From CAZPMO01 sp964587515 (GTDB taxonomy: Bacteria > Pseudomonadota > Alphaproteobacteria > MPNO01), in NCBI GenBank assembly GCA_964587515.1, contig CAZPMO010000138.1:1-13113 (forward strand): a DNA stretch of 13,113 nucleotides, in the 5' to 3' direction. Both the position numbers and the translations under genes were made by a program. The notes under the pieces are model-generated. The model was not told the DNA's origin. It ran no database searches and saw only the letters and a program-made list of their open reading frames with translations. This document shows, piece after piece, positions 1 through 7,637 of this stretch (positions are counted from its first letter, which is position 1; every line of letters begins with the position of its first letter).

Positions 1-794
1 CCAAGATATTTCCTAAATTTTGGACTTGTCCACGTATCTCGCTCCTTATGAAAGGTAATCCACGATCTATCGATCTGATAGTCCACTCCTTCAGTACGCG
101 CTACGATCTTCCGAAAGAGTTCCGCATATGAGAGGTCAAAATCTAGCAATGACTGATTTGCATCGCCGTAGGTTGCCAAGCCCATAACGATTCCCTCGTC
201 ACAATGATGCCGCCATCCAAGGAAGTCGGTCACCGCAGAGTACAGGAGTCCCAAGGAGTCTGGATACCTATTGCCACGATGAATGATCTCAACTTCTTGC
301 GATGATCCTAGCGCAAAAACGCCGCTTTCAATCTCGCCAACTCCATCAAAGGAAGCAACCAACGCTTCGGCAAAACCACTTGGATAATAGGTGCTGGCTA
401 GGTGACATTCATGATGATTATAAAATTTAACCTTCTCGCAAAAAGCCAAGTGCTTTTTTATTTGCTCCTCCGTCAAATATTTCTCTTTTACTCGGTGAAT
501 ATCCCGCATCAAAAAACTTAACCTCTCATCATCTTCAAGAGCAGGTCTCAGATACGCTTCTCGAATGTGATAATCCGGATCGAATCCGAACGCGATTTCT
601 CCCACCTCGTCAGGACTGACTTTTGCAAGTCTCAAGCATTCGTAAGCCGCTTCGACAGGAAATCGCCGACTATGCTTATCCCTGGAGAATCTTTCCTGTT
701 CGCACGCAGCGGCTAGAGCCCCGTCTATCATTAAAGCTGCCGCAGTATCATGGCCGCCAAAATTAAGTCCGAGTATTATTTCTCGATCTGGCAT
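1..794 (-). CDS. O-carbamoyltransferase, NodU/CmcH/TobZ family (N-terminal part, cut by window edge)
   Basis: This family uses carbamoyl phosphate and ATP to place a carbamoyl group on a hydroxyl of a sugar or antibiotic, by way of carbamoyl-adenylate. About 264 residues are visible of a family usually near 570-610, so the C-terminal YrdC-like part lies beyond base 1. The Kae1-like N-terminal domain is clear: ILGLNFGGHDTAAAL at residues 7-21, EQERFSRDKH at 32-41, the metal-site motif NHHECHLAS at 126-134, SFDGVGE at 148-154, and MGLATYG at 204-210. The ATG at 794 is the first start after an in-frame TAG seven codons upstream; the Shine-Dalgarno match is weak. It lies 119 bases downstream of the aminopeptidase-fold gene on the same strand. 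The likely job is carbamoylation of a sugar of the polymer or its precursor. The family is certain; the acceptor is unknown. Confidence 0.93.
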   Translation of the reverse strand, partial: MPDREIILGLNFGGHDTAAALMIDGALAAACEQERFSRDKHSRRFPVEAAYECLRLAKVSPDEVGEIAFGFDPDYHIREAYLRPALEDDERLSFLMRDIHRVKEKYLTEEQIKKHLAFCEKVKFYNHHECHLASTYYPSGFAEALVASFDGVGEIESGVFALGSSQEVEIIHRGNRYPDSLGLLYSAVTDFLGWRHHCDEGIVMGLATYGDANQSLLDFDLSYAELFRKIVARTEGVDYQIDRSWITFHKERDTWTSPKFRKYL

Positions 795-838
795 GGTTTT
801 AAGTTTCTTTGGTCGCTAATGAACTCAAGATGATTAGG

Positions 839-852
839 ATTCTCGCGAGAAT
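839..852. repeat. Perfect 14-base palindrome ATTCTCGCGAGAAT
   Basis: Seven bases and their exact reverse complement meet without a spacer, in the 119-base gap between the aminopeptidase-fold gene and the carbamoyltransferase gene, about 45 bases upstream of the latter's ATG. It could be an operator for a dimeric regulator. It is not a convincing terminator, because no T-run follows on either strand and the stem has no loop. No function can be assigned from sequence alone. Confidence 0.4.
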
Positions 853-913
853 TACCACTCGATGGCGTCTAACAACGGGCCAATTCTAGTCATTTGAGCC
901 GCCCACCCAATTC

Positions 914-2242
914 TTATCTCAGCTCGATTAATCTATGTTTCTTTAATTGCTCAGCCACTGCTATGACCTGATCGAATCGTATTTTCGTCTGCCGCGCGAC
1001 GTCGATGAGATCATGTTGGCCGTCCGCAAGGAACATTATCCAAGCAATTAGTTTGGAGTAGTCTTCTTTTTCAACTTCCTTATCGCGACCCACCGATGGT
1101 TGATTATTGCTCCCACCGATTGATGAATAAAGTCCTCGCTTACCAAGTTGAGCTTCCCCAAAAGGAACCAGCGAGTTGACTACTCTATTTTGTTCGAGGA
1201 TATAGATAGCATCTCTATAGAGTTGAAGCGTCTGACCCAACTGCTGCCCAGTGACAAAGTCTAGATTATCGTCTGAGGTATGATACTCGGGGTATTCGTA
1301 GTATTTGTCTTTACATATGGTTCCAACTGGAATTCTAAAGCCTGGAGATGAATATTGGCGCTCGTCGCTCCCTTCCGGTGAGAAAGGGTATCTCACAGGG
1401 ATCACTCCATTATCCTTACATGAAACGTTCATAGCCTTATCAATCGTATGATCGCCCAAGAACGTTGCCTTGAGTCCGATAGGGCCGGGCCCCCCACAGC
1501 AGGTAACGACGAATCCGCCTTGGATTCTTCGCCAATCGATCTCACGAAAACTGAAATACGCAAGGGGGCCAATCGTCTCCGGTACAAAAATGAAGCGCCA
1601 CGAGTACCTCGGCCGTTGCTTGCCAACGAAATCACGTGCCAACAAGGCTGTCACCGCCATGCCACTTAGATTGTCATTTGCCATAGAGGGGTGACAAATA
1701 TAGGTCGACACAACGTACTCGTCGGAGAGTTCTCCGGGAATAAACAACTCCCCGATCGACATTGATCCAGACGAATCAAAGCTTGAATCGACGAAGACCT
1801 CAAGCTCGGTTCCGATGGTCCTCAGCAACTCGTATTGGTTCTTTGTAACCCCAAAGCCCCATCCCCTATTATAGTAACTTGTTCTGTAAGGAATTGCTTC
1901 AGGACGATTCTCAAGATAGAAGATATGAGGTTCCAACTCTTCAAATCGTAGCCTGAGATGAACGGGCTCACTATAGCTTACGACCTGAAGATTGGATCTT
2001 TTATAGTCGACGAGCTTTTCTCCTTTGTCGTTCTTGATCCATGCATCCCGGATGCTCCATTCATCCGGGATAGTCCAATCAAAAACCTTTGACCCGCTTG
2101 GCACCTCAACGGTGGTAATCGGCGCAATCTCTCTGAGAATCTCAAGCGTTTGCCTATTGCCTTCCCCGGATAGACTCCTTGTGATTGGAAACAATCTGGC
2201 AAGTAACTCATCTAGTTCACTCTCTTCAGATGCACTCGTCAT
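914..2242 (-). CDS. Aminopeptidase-fold protein (DUF2172/DUF4910 type) with C-terminal winged helix
   Basis: A 442-residue protein of a family common in polysaccharide loci, whose reaction is not established. It has an M28-like zinc-peptidase core, an inserted N-terminal DUF2172-type domain and a winged-helix tail. Visible motifs are LFPITRSLSGEGNRQTL (residues 17-33), VPSGSKVFDWTIPDEW (47-62), YICHPSMANDNLSG (181-194), PETIG (221-225), GSDERQY (291-297) and EYHTSDDNLDF (319-329). Probable metal-site residues are H184, D190, E222, D293 and H321, so the site looks intact. Residues from about 385 fit the small winged-helix domain. No signal peptide or membrane segment is seen, so it should be cytoplasmic. 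Its ATG overlaps the stop of the NeuB-like gene as ATGA and the Shine-Dalgarno match is poor, so translation is probably coupled. I infer a role on an N-acylated sugar or peptide-like intermediate, but this is speculative. Confidence 0.87.
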   Translation of the reverse strand: MTSASEESELDELLARLFPITRSLSGEGNRQTLEILREIAPITTVEVPSGSKVFDWTIPDEWSIRDAWIKNDKGEKLVDYKRSNLQVVSYSEPVHLRLRFEELEPHIFYLENRPEAIPYRTSYYNRGWGFGVTKNQYELLRTIGTELEVFVDSSFDSSGSMSIGELFIPGELSDEYVVSTYICHPSMANDNLSGMAVTALLARDFVGKQRPRYSWRFIFVPETIGPLAYFSFREIDWRRIQGGFVVTCCGGPGPIGLKATFLGDHTIDKAMNVSCKDNGVIPVRYPFSPEGSDERQYSSPGFRIPVGTICKDKYYEYPEYHTSDDNLDFVTGQQLGQTLQLYRDAIYILEQNRVVNSLVPFGEAQLGKRGLYSSIGGSNNQPSVGRDKEVEKEDYSKLIAWIMFLADGQHDLIDVARQTKIRFDQVIAVAEQLKKHRLIELR

Positions 2243-3291
2243 TCCAATAAATCCCAGGTTAGGAGGTCGTCTTCTTTTATTGAGATTCTGAGTCGACGAT
2301 TAATCACGCTGTTGATAAAACTTGGGCAAATTCCGTTAGCTGGACGTTTCCAGGTAACATCTTTCTCGCCAATTATATCCCCCTTATTCAAATTTCTACT
2401 CGCAACAAGACTCCGTCTCGCATTCTCTCTTGCGCTCTGCTCGACTGCGAGCGCCTTTTTTTGAAACGTGCCAATTTTGTTTAGGGATCGTTGAATATTT
2501 TTCCTAAAGCACTTCAGATCATCAGCATCCATCGCATGGTAATGATCATTTCCTGGTAAACCTTTGTCATGCGTAAAGTGTTTCTCTAAGATCCTCGCGC
2601 CGAGAAGGGTGGCGATTTCCAGCGTTTCCATTCCAGATGCCATCGTGTGATCCGAATAACCGATCATTCTATCTGGGTAAACCTTCTGAAGACCGCTAAT
2701 CATCCCAAGATTTGCATTTTCATCCTCGGTTGGATAACTTAGAACGCAGTGAAGAAGTGCGATCGGCACTCTGTCATTGATCCATCTAATTGCTGAATCA
2801 ATTTCATCTAAATTAGCTGCCCCAGTGGAAAGAATAATGGGCTTACCAAATCTCGAGACTTCTTGGATAAAGGGTTTATTCGTGATGTCAGAAGAAGAGA
2901 TCTTAAATACCGACATCATCTCATTCAGAAACTCCGCACTCTCGAGATCAAATGGTGTACTGAGAAATTCAATTTGGTGTTTCACGCAGTGCTCTTTTAG
3001 AGTTTGATAATCGGCTAACTCAAACGAATCATATTTCTGGAACAACGCGTGTTGTGTTTTCGTTGGTTCTTGCTGAAGATCCCAGTAGGCCGGTGAATTC
3101 CGGGACGCTAGCTTATCGGCTTTATATGTCTGAAACTTAATCGCATCAGCTCCGGCACTGGCTGCAGCTTCTATCAGATACTTCGCTTGAGCGACACTAC
3201 CTTCGTGGTTTACTCCCGCTTCGGCTATCACTATCGGCATCACTACCGGATCACTGTCCGAAGACCAATGCATGATCGCATCTCTAATCAT
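2239..3291 (-). CDS. NeuB-family nonulosonic (sialic-like) acid synthase with SAF domain
   Basis: NeuB-family enzymes condense phosphoenolpyruvate with a six-carbon N-acyl amino sugar to give a nine-carbon acid (Neu5Ac, legionaminic or pseudaminic acid). The 350-residue length is typical. The TIM barrel carries IAEAGVNHEGS (22-32), IKFQTY (51-56), STPFD (111-115), ILSTGAANLDEI (153-164), LLHCVLSYP (179-187), GYSDHT (211-216) and EKHFT (236-240); H215 and H238 match the metal-binding histidines of NeuB. A SAF domain follows from about 293 (RRSLVASR, KRPANGI). The motifs KISSSDITN (130-138) and GNDHYHAMD (247-255) differ from canonical NeuB and place it in a subfamily whose sugar I cannot name. 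The ATG at 3291 has GAGG 8 bases upstream; M18 is an alternative start nearer the family consensus. The stop overlaps the next gene by four bases. Confidence 0.92.
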   Translation of the reverse strand: MIRDAIMHWSSDSDPVVMPIVIAEAGVNHEGSVAQAKYLIEAAASAGADAIKFQTYKADKLASRNSPAYWDLQQEPTKTQHALFQKYDSFELADYQTLKEHCVKHQIEFLSTPFDLESAEFLNEMMSVFKISSSDITNKPFIQEVSRFGKPIILSTGAANLDEIDSAIRWINDRVPIALLHCVLSYPTEDENANLGMISGLQKVYPDRMIGYSDHTMASGMETLEIATLLGARILEKHFTHDKGLPGNDHYHAMDADDLKCFRKNIQRSLNKIGTFQKKALAVEQSARENARRSLVASRNLNKGDIIGEKDVTWKRPANGICPSFINSVINRRLRISIKEDDLLTWDLLE

Positions 3292-3373
3292 TAGAAATAC
3301 CTCGCTGTAAACGATATGTTCTCAACAGTAAGTCTGAACATAGGATTGACCTTTTAGAATTCCCAGTGGATAC

Positions 3374-4369
3374 CTACTCAAGGATTTTTCCAATCACCCT
3401 ATTTTTGTTGCCTACAAAGTCCGCGCGCTTTGTCGCCTCAAACAGATTCTTTCGAAAATCAACATTAGCGAGTAGGTAGGCAAGATTTCTCTTAACTGCA
3501 GTGAGGCTGGTCTCTCCAGAAAACGTGGGAATGGGCAGATATCCATTATCTTGACAAGCAAACGCGTGGGTTTTCTCTCTGTCGTGTTGTGGAATTACGA
3601 TACCGGGTATTCTCATGTGGGCCAACTCGTAGACCGTCCGCCCGTTTGAGGTTATCGCAAGTTGCGTGCTCTCCATGATTGAGGAAATTACACCCGTCGC
3701 ATGAGTCAACATCACACCGGAAACTAAACCCACCTCCTCTTCTAACTTCCGATAATTCCGATAACCGGGGCCTGTTACGATGAAGATCATTATCCCCGAT
3801 CTACGACATTGTCCCCGAATCACTTCATACACCTTCCTGGAAAGATCGTGCTGATCTGTACCTCCAAACACGAGTAAGATCCCTTTAACTTGCTCGACAG
3901 ATTGATTTCTTCGCGCATTAAGGAACTCATCTCTCAAACAGAAATAATCCCTCCCCCATAGAGTATTGGGGTTGGTCCACAGTGCATGGTCGTACAGTTC
4001 ATTGATTACCAAGTCTGCGGCTTGTGCCCCGGGACCTAAATCCTCAAAGTTAATTACTTTGATCTTCTCCTTCAAAAAGGGCAGGACGTCATCCATTTCA
4101 GAATCCAGAATATCGTTGATCACAATATCCGGCGCGCTCTTAAGAATTCTCCGAACTATTGAGGCCTTGGGTGCATCTATCAACGGGAACTCATTCCCAA
4201 CGACGCTCTCCAGGTATTTTCTGTCTTGTGGTGTACATGCAAAAACGACCTCGTGGCAATCCATGCATCGGGCGAGAGTGAGCGCTCGATAAATATGCCC
4301 CATCCCCACCATCATATTTCCGACGACACGAAAAACGATCGACTTCTTTTGACAACCTATCCTCTTCAT
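3374..4369 (-). CDS. PseG/SpsG-like nucleotide-sugar hydrolase or GT-B-fold transferase
   Basis: PseG removes UDP from a 2,4-diacetamido sugar to yield the free hexose used by the NeuB-type synthase; SpsG is a relative from spore coat polysaccharide loci. The 331 residues have the two-domain GT-B shape. The nucleotide-sugar hydrolase motif GMGHIYRALTLA is at 22-33, with H25 at the position of the PseG catalytic histidine. DIVINDILD (81-89), INFEDLGPGA (106-115), LVFGGTD (166-172) and SNGRTVYELA (241-250), which corresponds to the UDP-binding loop, follow. The start puts the GMGH motif at the usual distance from the N terminus; a second ATG four bases upstream is in another frame. It lies 83 bases after the GT-C-like gene and 82 bases before the synthase. 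The neighbour makes a substrate-supplying role likely; the exact sugar is open. Confidence 0.85.
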   Translation of the reverse strand: MKRIGCQKKSIVFRVVGNMMVGMGHIYRALTLARCMDCHEVVFACTPQDRKYLESVVGNEFPLIDAPKASIVRRILKSAPDIVINDILDSEMDDVLPFLKEKIKVINFEDLGPGAQAADLVINELYDHALWTNPNTLWGRDYFCLRDEFLNARRNQSVEQVKGILLVFGGTDQHDLSRKVYEVIRGQCRRSGIMIFIVTGPGYRNYRKLEEEVGLVSGVMLTHATGVISSIMESTQLAITSNGRTVYELAHMRIPGIVIPQHDREKTHAFACQDNGYLPIPTFSGETSLTAVKRNLAYLLANVDFRKNLFEATKRADFVGNKNRVIGKILE

Positions 4370-4452
4370 ACATTCTTTTTTTAAGCGTCTGTGGAATTGA
4401 ACAACAGTCAGGGGGAAACCTTATGCCGACCCGCTTTTGAACCCCAGTCTAA

Positions 4453-6402
4453 TCAGTAATGCTCCGGATCGCGCAATATCTTGTAAACCAAAATATCTCC
4501 TGAATCCCAAATCTTTTCAAAATCAGGACGATGGGCGTCAAGAAACTCCACTAGATCGTCGGGGTAGCGGCGACTGACGTCCAGAATATTCTCAGGCCAG
4601 TGACCAGTCATTCGACCATTTCTACTGGCAGCACCGTTTCGTAGGTTGATTATAATGAGTCGATCATCCTGGCCGTAATATAAGAGTCGGTCCTTATAGT
4701 CCCCTCCAAACAGTTCCCGACCAGTCTGCCATCTTTCCTTAGCGCTTGTCTCGCTTCGTTGTTTGCTAGCCGAACTAACAACATAATTTGTGATGCTATC
4801 GGTCAGAAGTATATGGGTACTGTCAAGGCCATTAAGAAAGTCAATCAGATCGCGCCAGAGTTTTGCACCATTTTCTTTTTCTACACTAATTATGCTCCAC
4901 CAACGACTACTATGATTCGTAAATGGTCCTAAGTCGAATGGAACAATAGAGGTCCCGGCAAGCGTAACCGCGAAAACTCTTCCTGAAATTTCGCCTCTGC
5001 TTAAGGTTTTTGATCCCCTAACTACGGCTTTTCCAACTAAAAGCGCAGCAACAAATGGGACTGGGACGAGATATGCAAACCTCCAAAGAGCATCCCAATT
5101 GCTCACTCCGAAAAACCATTCGACGAAAATCGGATTGAACATGGTAATCAACGGAGAAACCATGCCAAACAACAAGACTTCTAATCGGAAAAAGTTCCGA
5201 ATTTTCAAGAAAAACCATACATAAATTACTAGTCCGAACCATCCGATTGTCTCCCAGAACCGTGCACCTGGGTTCGCAACGAAGAGGCTCGGAAATTCTT
5301 TTGAAATCATTTTCCCCAGATCGATAACATGCCTTGGATGTATTGTTCCTACCTCACCTGCGACCAAATAGCCCAAGGCGCCCCCAAACACAATCGTCAG
5401 TAATGCGCATAAACCAAAGAGTTGGGCCTTTGAGACAGTTTCTCTGCGGCAGCCACATCGATCAATGGTGAGTCGCACCGCTCGTACGATCGTCGAGAAT
5501 GTAATAGTCAATATTGCAAAAAATGCCTCTTGACGGTTCACAAAATACATCACCACAATTAGCCCAAGAACAAAAAAGATCTTCAGCGGCTCGGTCTTAT
5601 CTAGTTCAGAATACTTGAGGAACAGTCCGATTACTGAAAAAAACAAGGCCATATTCCAGATATGCGGAAAGTAAGCGTAATATCGAACATATGAAAACGT
5701 GGACACCCCATAGGTAAGAAAAAATAGAAACACGGTCAACAAACCGATGGCGGCAGAGCCGCGCGGACTAAATTCCATCTCATCCGCAAATTTTTGACTG
5801 AGCCAAAAAACGCATAGCAATATCGCTAAGGTACTCGTGAATGTGGCGGCAGGAACCAACTCTAGCGGTGGCCGGGTCAAAAGTAGTGCGACCACAGCAT
5901 GGACGGCGGGAATAGCTCCATCACGAACTATCAACGAAGTGCTTTCCCGCAGGTCCACAGAATGCCGAGCATCAGAGCCTAGCGCTAGAAAAATCTCTTT
6001 TACTTTTTCTAGGTGGCTCCAAAAGTCAGACGGAATCTCTGTATAGGGGCCTACTGAGAAATGATAAATCGCCAATAAGGTAAAAATGATTACATAAAAC
6101 CAGATGGACGTATTCCGATTTTTTAAAGGCAGCTCCTGAGTTCTTGCGCGACGGCTCTTATAGACACCCATCACTGCAATAATTGCAGTACTACTCATCA
6201 ACCAAAAAAGCCAGTGAGCAACCGAGCCGTTCATCAACTCGGTTGCGATTGCTGCAAACACTAACAATCCGACGCTAATGCAGAAAGCCAACACCGGTCG
6301 ATCCCGAGGGACTCGCCACGAAATAACTACGACCGCTCCTACTCCAAAGAAAAAGAACGCATATAGTAAAATTCCAGCGAGTTGAACTAATATTTCACTC
6401 AT
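4453..6402 (-). CDS. Large multi-pass membrane protein, probable GT-C-type glycosyltransferase
   Basis: A 649-residue protein with roughly a dozen hydrophobic segments up to about residue 500, then a soluble tail of about 150 residues rich in charged and polar residues. The layout fits GT-C enzymes, which use polyprenyl-phosphate sugars on the periplasmic face. A long loop after the early membrane segments contains EIPSDFWSHLEKVKE (122-136), where D126 and nearby acidic residues could serve as the catalytic or metal-binding site. Another conserved-looking segment is YFVNRQEAFFAIL (286-298). I do not recognise a named family with confidence. No clear Shine-Dalgarno sequence precedes the ATG; a 15-base palindrome ends five bases from it. 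It is the first gene of the minus-strand group. Alternatives are a polymerase, a ligase or a membrane protein without transferase activity. Confidence 0.75.
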   Translation of the reverse strand: MSEILVQLAGILLYAFFFFGVGAVVVISWRVPRDRPVLAFCISVGLLVFAAIATELMNGSVAHWLFWLMSSTAIIAVMGVYKSRRARTQELPLKNRNTSIWFYVIIFTLLAIYHFSVGPYTEIPSDFWSHLEKVKEIFLALGSDARHSVDLRESTSLIVRDGAIPAVHAVVALLLTRPPLELVPAATFTSTLAILLCVFWLSQKFADEMEFSPRGSAAIGLLTVFLFFLTYGVSTFSYVRYYAYFPHIWNMALFFSVIGLFLKYSELDKTEPLKIFFVLGLIVVMYFVNRQEAFFAILTITFSTIVRAVRLTIDRCGCRRETVSKAQLFGLCALLTIVFGGALGYLVAGEVGTIHPRHVIDLGKMISKEFPSLFVANPGARFWETIGWFGLVIYVWFFLKIRNFFRLEVLLFGMVSPLITMFNPIFVEWFFGVSNWDALWRFAYLVPVPFVAALLVGKAVVRGSKTLSRGEISGRVFAVTLAGTSIVPFDLGPFTNHSSRWWSIISVEKENGAKLWRDLIDFLNGLDSTHILLTDSITNYVVSSASKQRSETSAKERWQTGRELFGGDYKDRLLYYGQDDRLIIINLRNGAASRNGRMTGHWPENILDVSRRYPDDLVEFLDAHRPDFEKIWDSGDILVYKILRDPEHY

Positions 6403-6407
6403 AACCG

Positions 6408-6422
6408 TAGTAAATTTTACTA
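6408..6422. promoter_or_regulatory. 15-base palindrome between divergent genes (possible operator)
   Basis: TAGTAAA and its exact reverse complement TTTACTA flank a single T. The site lies in the 77-base gap between the GT-C-like gene (minus) and the GT4 gene (plus), beginning 6 bases from the minus-strand ATG. On the minus strand an upstream TTGACT (6440-6445) sits 17 bases from TAGTAA inside the palindrome. That arrangement could be a weak sigma-70 promoter with a very short leader, in which case the palindrome would overlap its -10 box. The palindrome is seen directly; the operator role is inference. Confidence 0.4.
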
Positions 6423-6469
6423 TTTATATCCTTTACAGAAGTCAAAAATTGTAACCACCAACTTGGGAT

Positions 6470-6474
6470 GGGAG
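6470..6474 (+). promoter_or_regulatory. Shine-Dalgarno site GGGAG of the GT4 gene
   Basis: GGGAG lies five bases before the ATG at 6480, at suitable spacing, and supports that start. It is the clearest Shine-Dalgarno match in the window, where most genes have weak ones. Confidence 0.6.
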
Positions 6475-6479
6475 TCTAA

Positions 6480-7634
6480 ATGAATTACAAGATCGGGTTT
6501 GACGCTCAAAGACTCATTACCAATTTCACAGGCTTCGGAACTTACAGTAGAACCCTTGTTAGACATCTTTGCCAATTCTTTCCGACTAACCATTATTTGC
6601 TGTTCACCCGAGAGGTGAAATCCAATCCTGCTGTACAGGCTCTGGTTGAAACCGACTCCGTTGACTTGGTGTCCCCTTCCACGCTAAGGAAATTCTTTTG
6701 GCGATCGGCAGGTATGCGCCGAGAGGCGATTAATCTCGAGTTGGAGATTTTTCACGGATTGGTTAACGACCTCCCGCACGCGATTCAGTCGGCCCAAATC
6801 CCGAAAGTGGTCACAGTGCATGACTTAGTGTATCGGCACTTCCCGGATGACTATTCCCCGAGAACTATACGACGGAAAGATCAAGCACTCGCTAGAGCGT
6901 GTCAGGCAGCAACCCGAATTATCGCTATAAGTGAGAGTACAAAGACTGACCTGATTGAATTTTTCTCGATCTCCTCTGAGAAAATATCCGTGATTCATCC
7001 AAGTTGCGACGAAAGATATCAAATTCCCCGATCCGATCTCGATATCAATCGTGTGAGAAAATATCACTCGTTGCCGCCGCGATATCTTTTGTACGTAGGG
7101 TCAATAACAAAAAGAAAAAATCTGCTGCTGCTTTGCAAGGCACTGCGAATGATCCCCGTCAGTCAGCGTCTTCCTCTTGTTGTTGTCGGCAAATCCACCG
7201 GATATACGGAAGAAGTCCATCGTTATCTCCACGAGAATGATCTTTCGGACTGGGTATTCTTTCTACAGATTAAGGGTAACGACGATCTTCCCTATATCTA
7301 TCAAGGTGCTGATTGCTTTATTTATCCATCGCGTTACGAAGGATTCGGTCTCCCTGTTATCGAAGCGATGTTTTCCGGAACCCCAGTTATAACCTCCAGA
7401 AATTCCTCTCTGATCGAAGCCGGGGGCGATGCTGCGGTTTTTATCGACCCGGACCAAGCAGATGAACTGGCAGAAGCGCTGTTGTCCATCCAAAATAGTC
7501 GTTCTTTACATTCTGAACTACGGGAGAAAGGGCTTAAGCACGCGGGTTCTTTTTCGCCAGAAATGACGTCGACTCGACTAATGAGCGTCTACGAAAACCT
7601 ATTGCGGCAACCGACTTTGGACTCGTCAGTCTAG
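6480..7634 (+). CDS. GT4-family glycosyltransferase
   Basis: A 384-residue retaining GT-B glycosyltransferase, expected to act on the cytoplasmic face and add a hexose (often mannose in this family) from a nucleotide sugar to the lipid-linked repeat unit. The N terminus IGFDAQRLITNFTGFGTYSR (5-24) is the usual glycine-rich acceptor-domain start. VTVHDLVYRHFPDDYSP, then IIAISESTKTDL, lead to the linker. RYLLYVGSITKRKN opens the donor domain, and EGFGLPVIE (E287 to E295) is the E-X7-E signature that binds the donor. The length is normal and no membrane segment is needed. The gene stands alone on the plus strand: it diverges from the GT-C-like gene and converges on the WecA/MraY-type gene with three bases between the stops. 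Family assignment is firm; donor and linkage are not. Confidence 0.93.
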   Translation: MNYKIGFDAQRLITNFTGFGTYSRTLVRHLCQFFPTNHYLLFTREVKSNPAVQALVETDSVDLVSPSTLRKFFWRSAGMRREAINLELEIFHGLVNDLPHAIQSAQIPKVVTVHDLVYRHFPDDYSPRTIRRKDQALARACQAATRIIAISESTKTDLIEFFSISSEKISVIHPSCDERYQIPRSDLDINRVRKYHSLPPRYLLYVGSITKRKNLLLLCKALRMIPVSQRLPLVVVGKSTGYTEEVHRYLHENDLSDWVFFLQIKGNDDLPYIYQGADCFIYPSRYEGFGLPVIEAMFSGTPVITSRNSSLIEAGGDAAVFIDPDQADELAEALLSIQNSRSLHSELREKGLKHAGSFSPEMTSTRLMSVYENLLRQPTLDSSV

Positions 7635-7637
7635 ATG

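Noticed and set aside
1448..1694. Open frames on the plus strand opposite the aminopeptidase-fold gene
   Set aside because: They overlap a well-supported gene, have compositions without recognisable motifs, and lack ribosome binding sites.
4370..4452. GGGG and CCCC runs in the gap between the GT-C-like and PseG-like genes, as a terminator
   Set aside because: The paired runs are short and far apart and no T-run follows; same-strand genes on both sides make read-through more likely.
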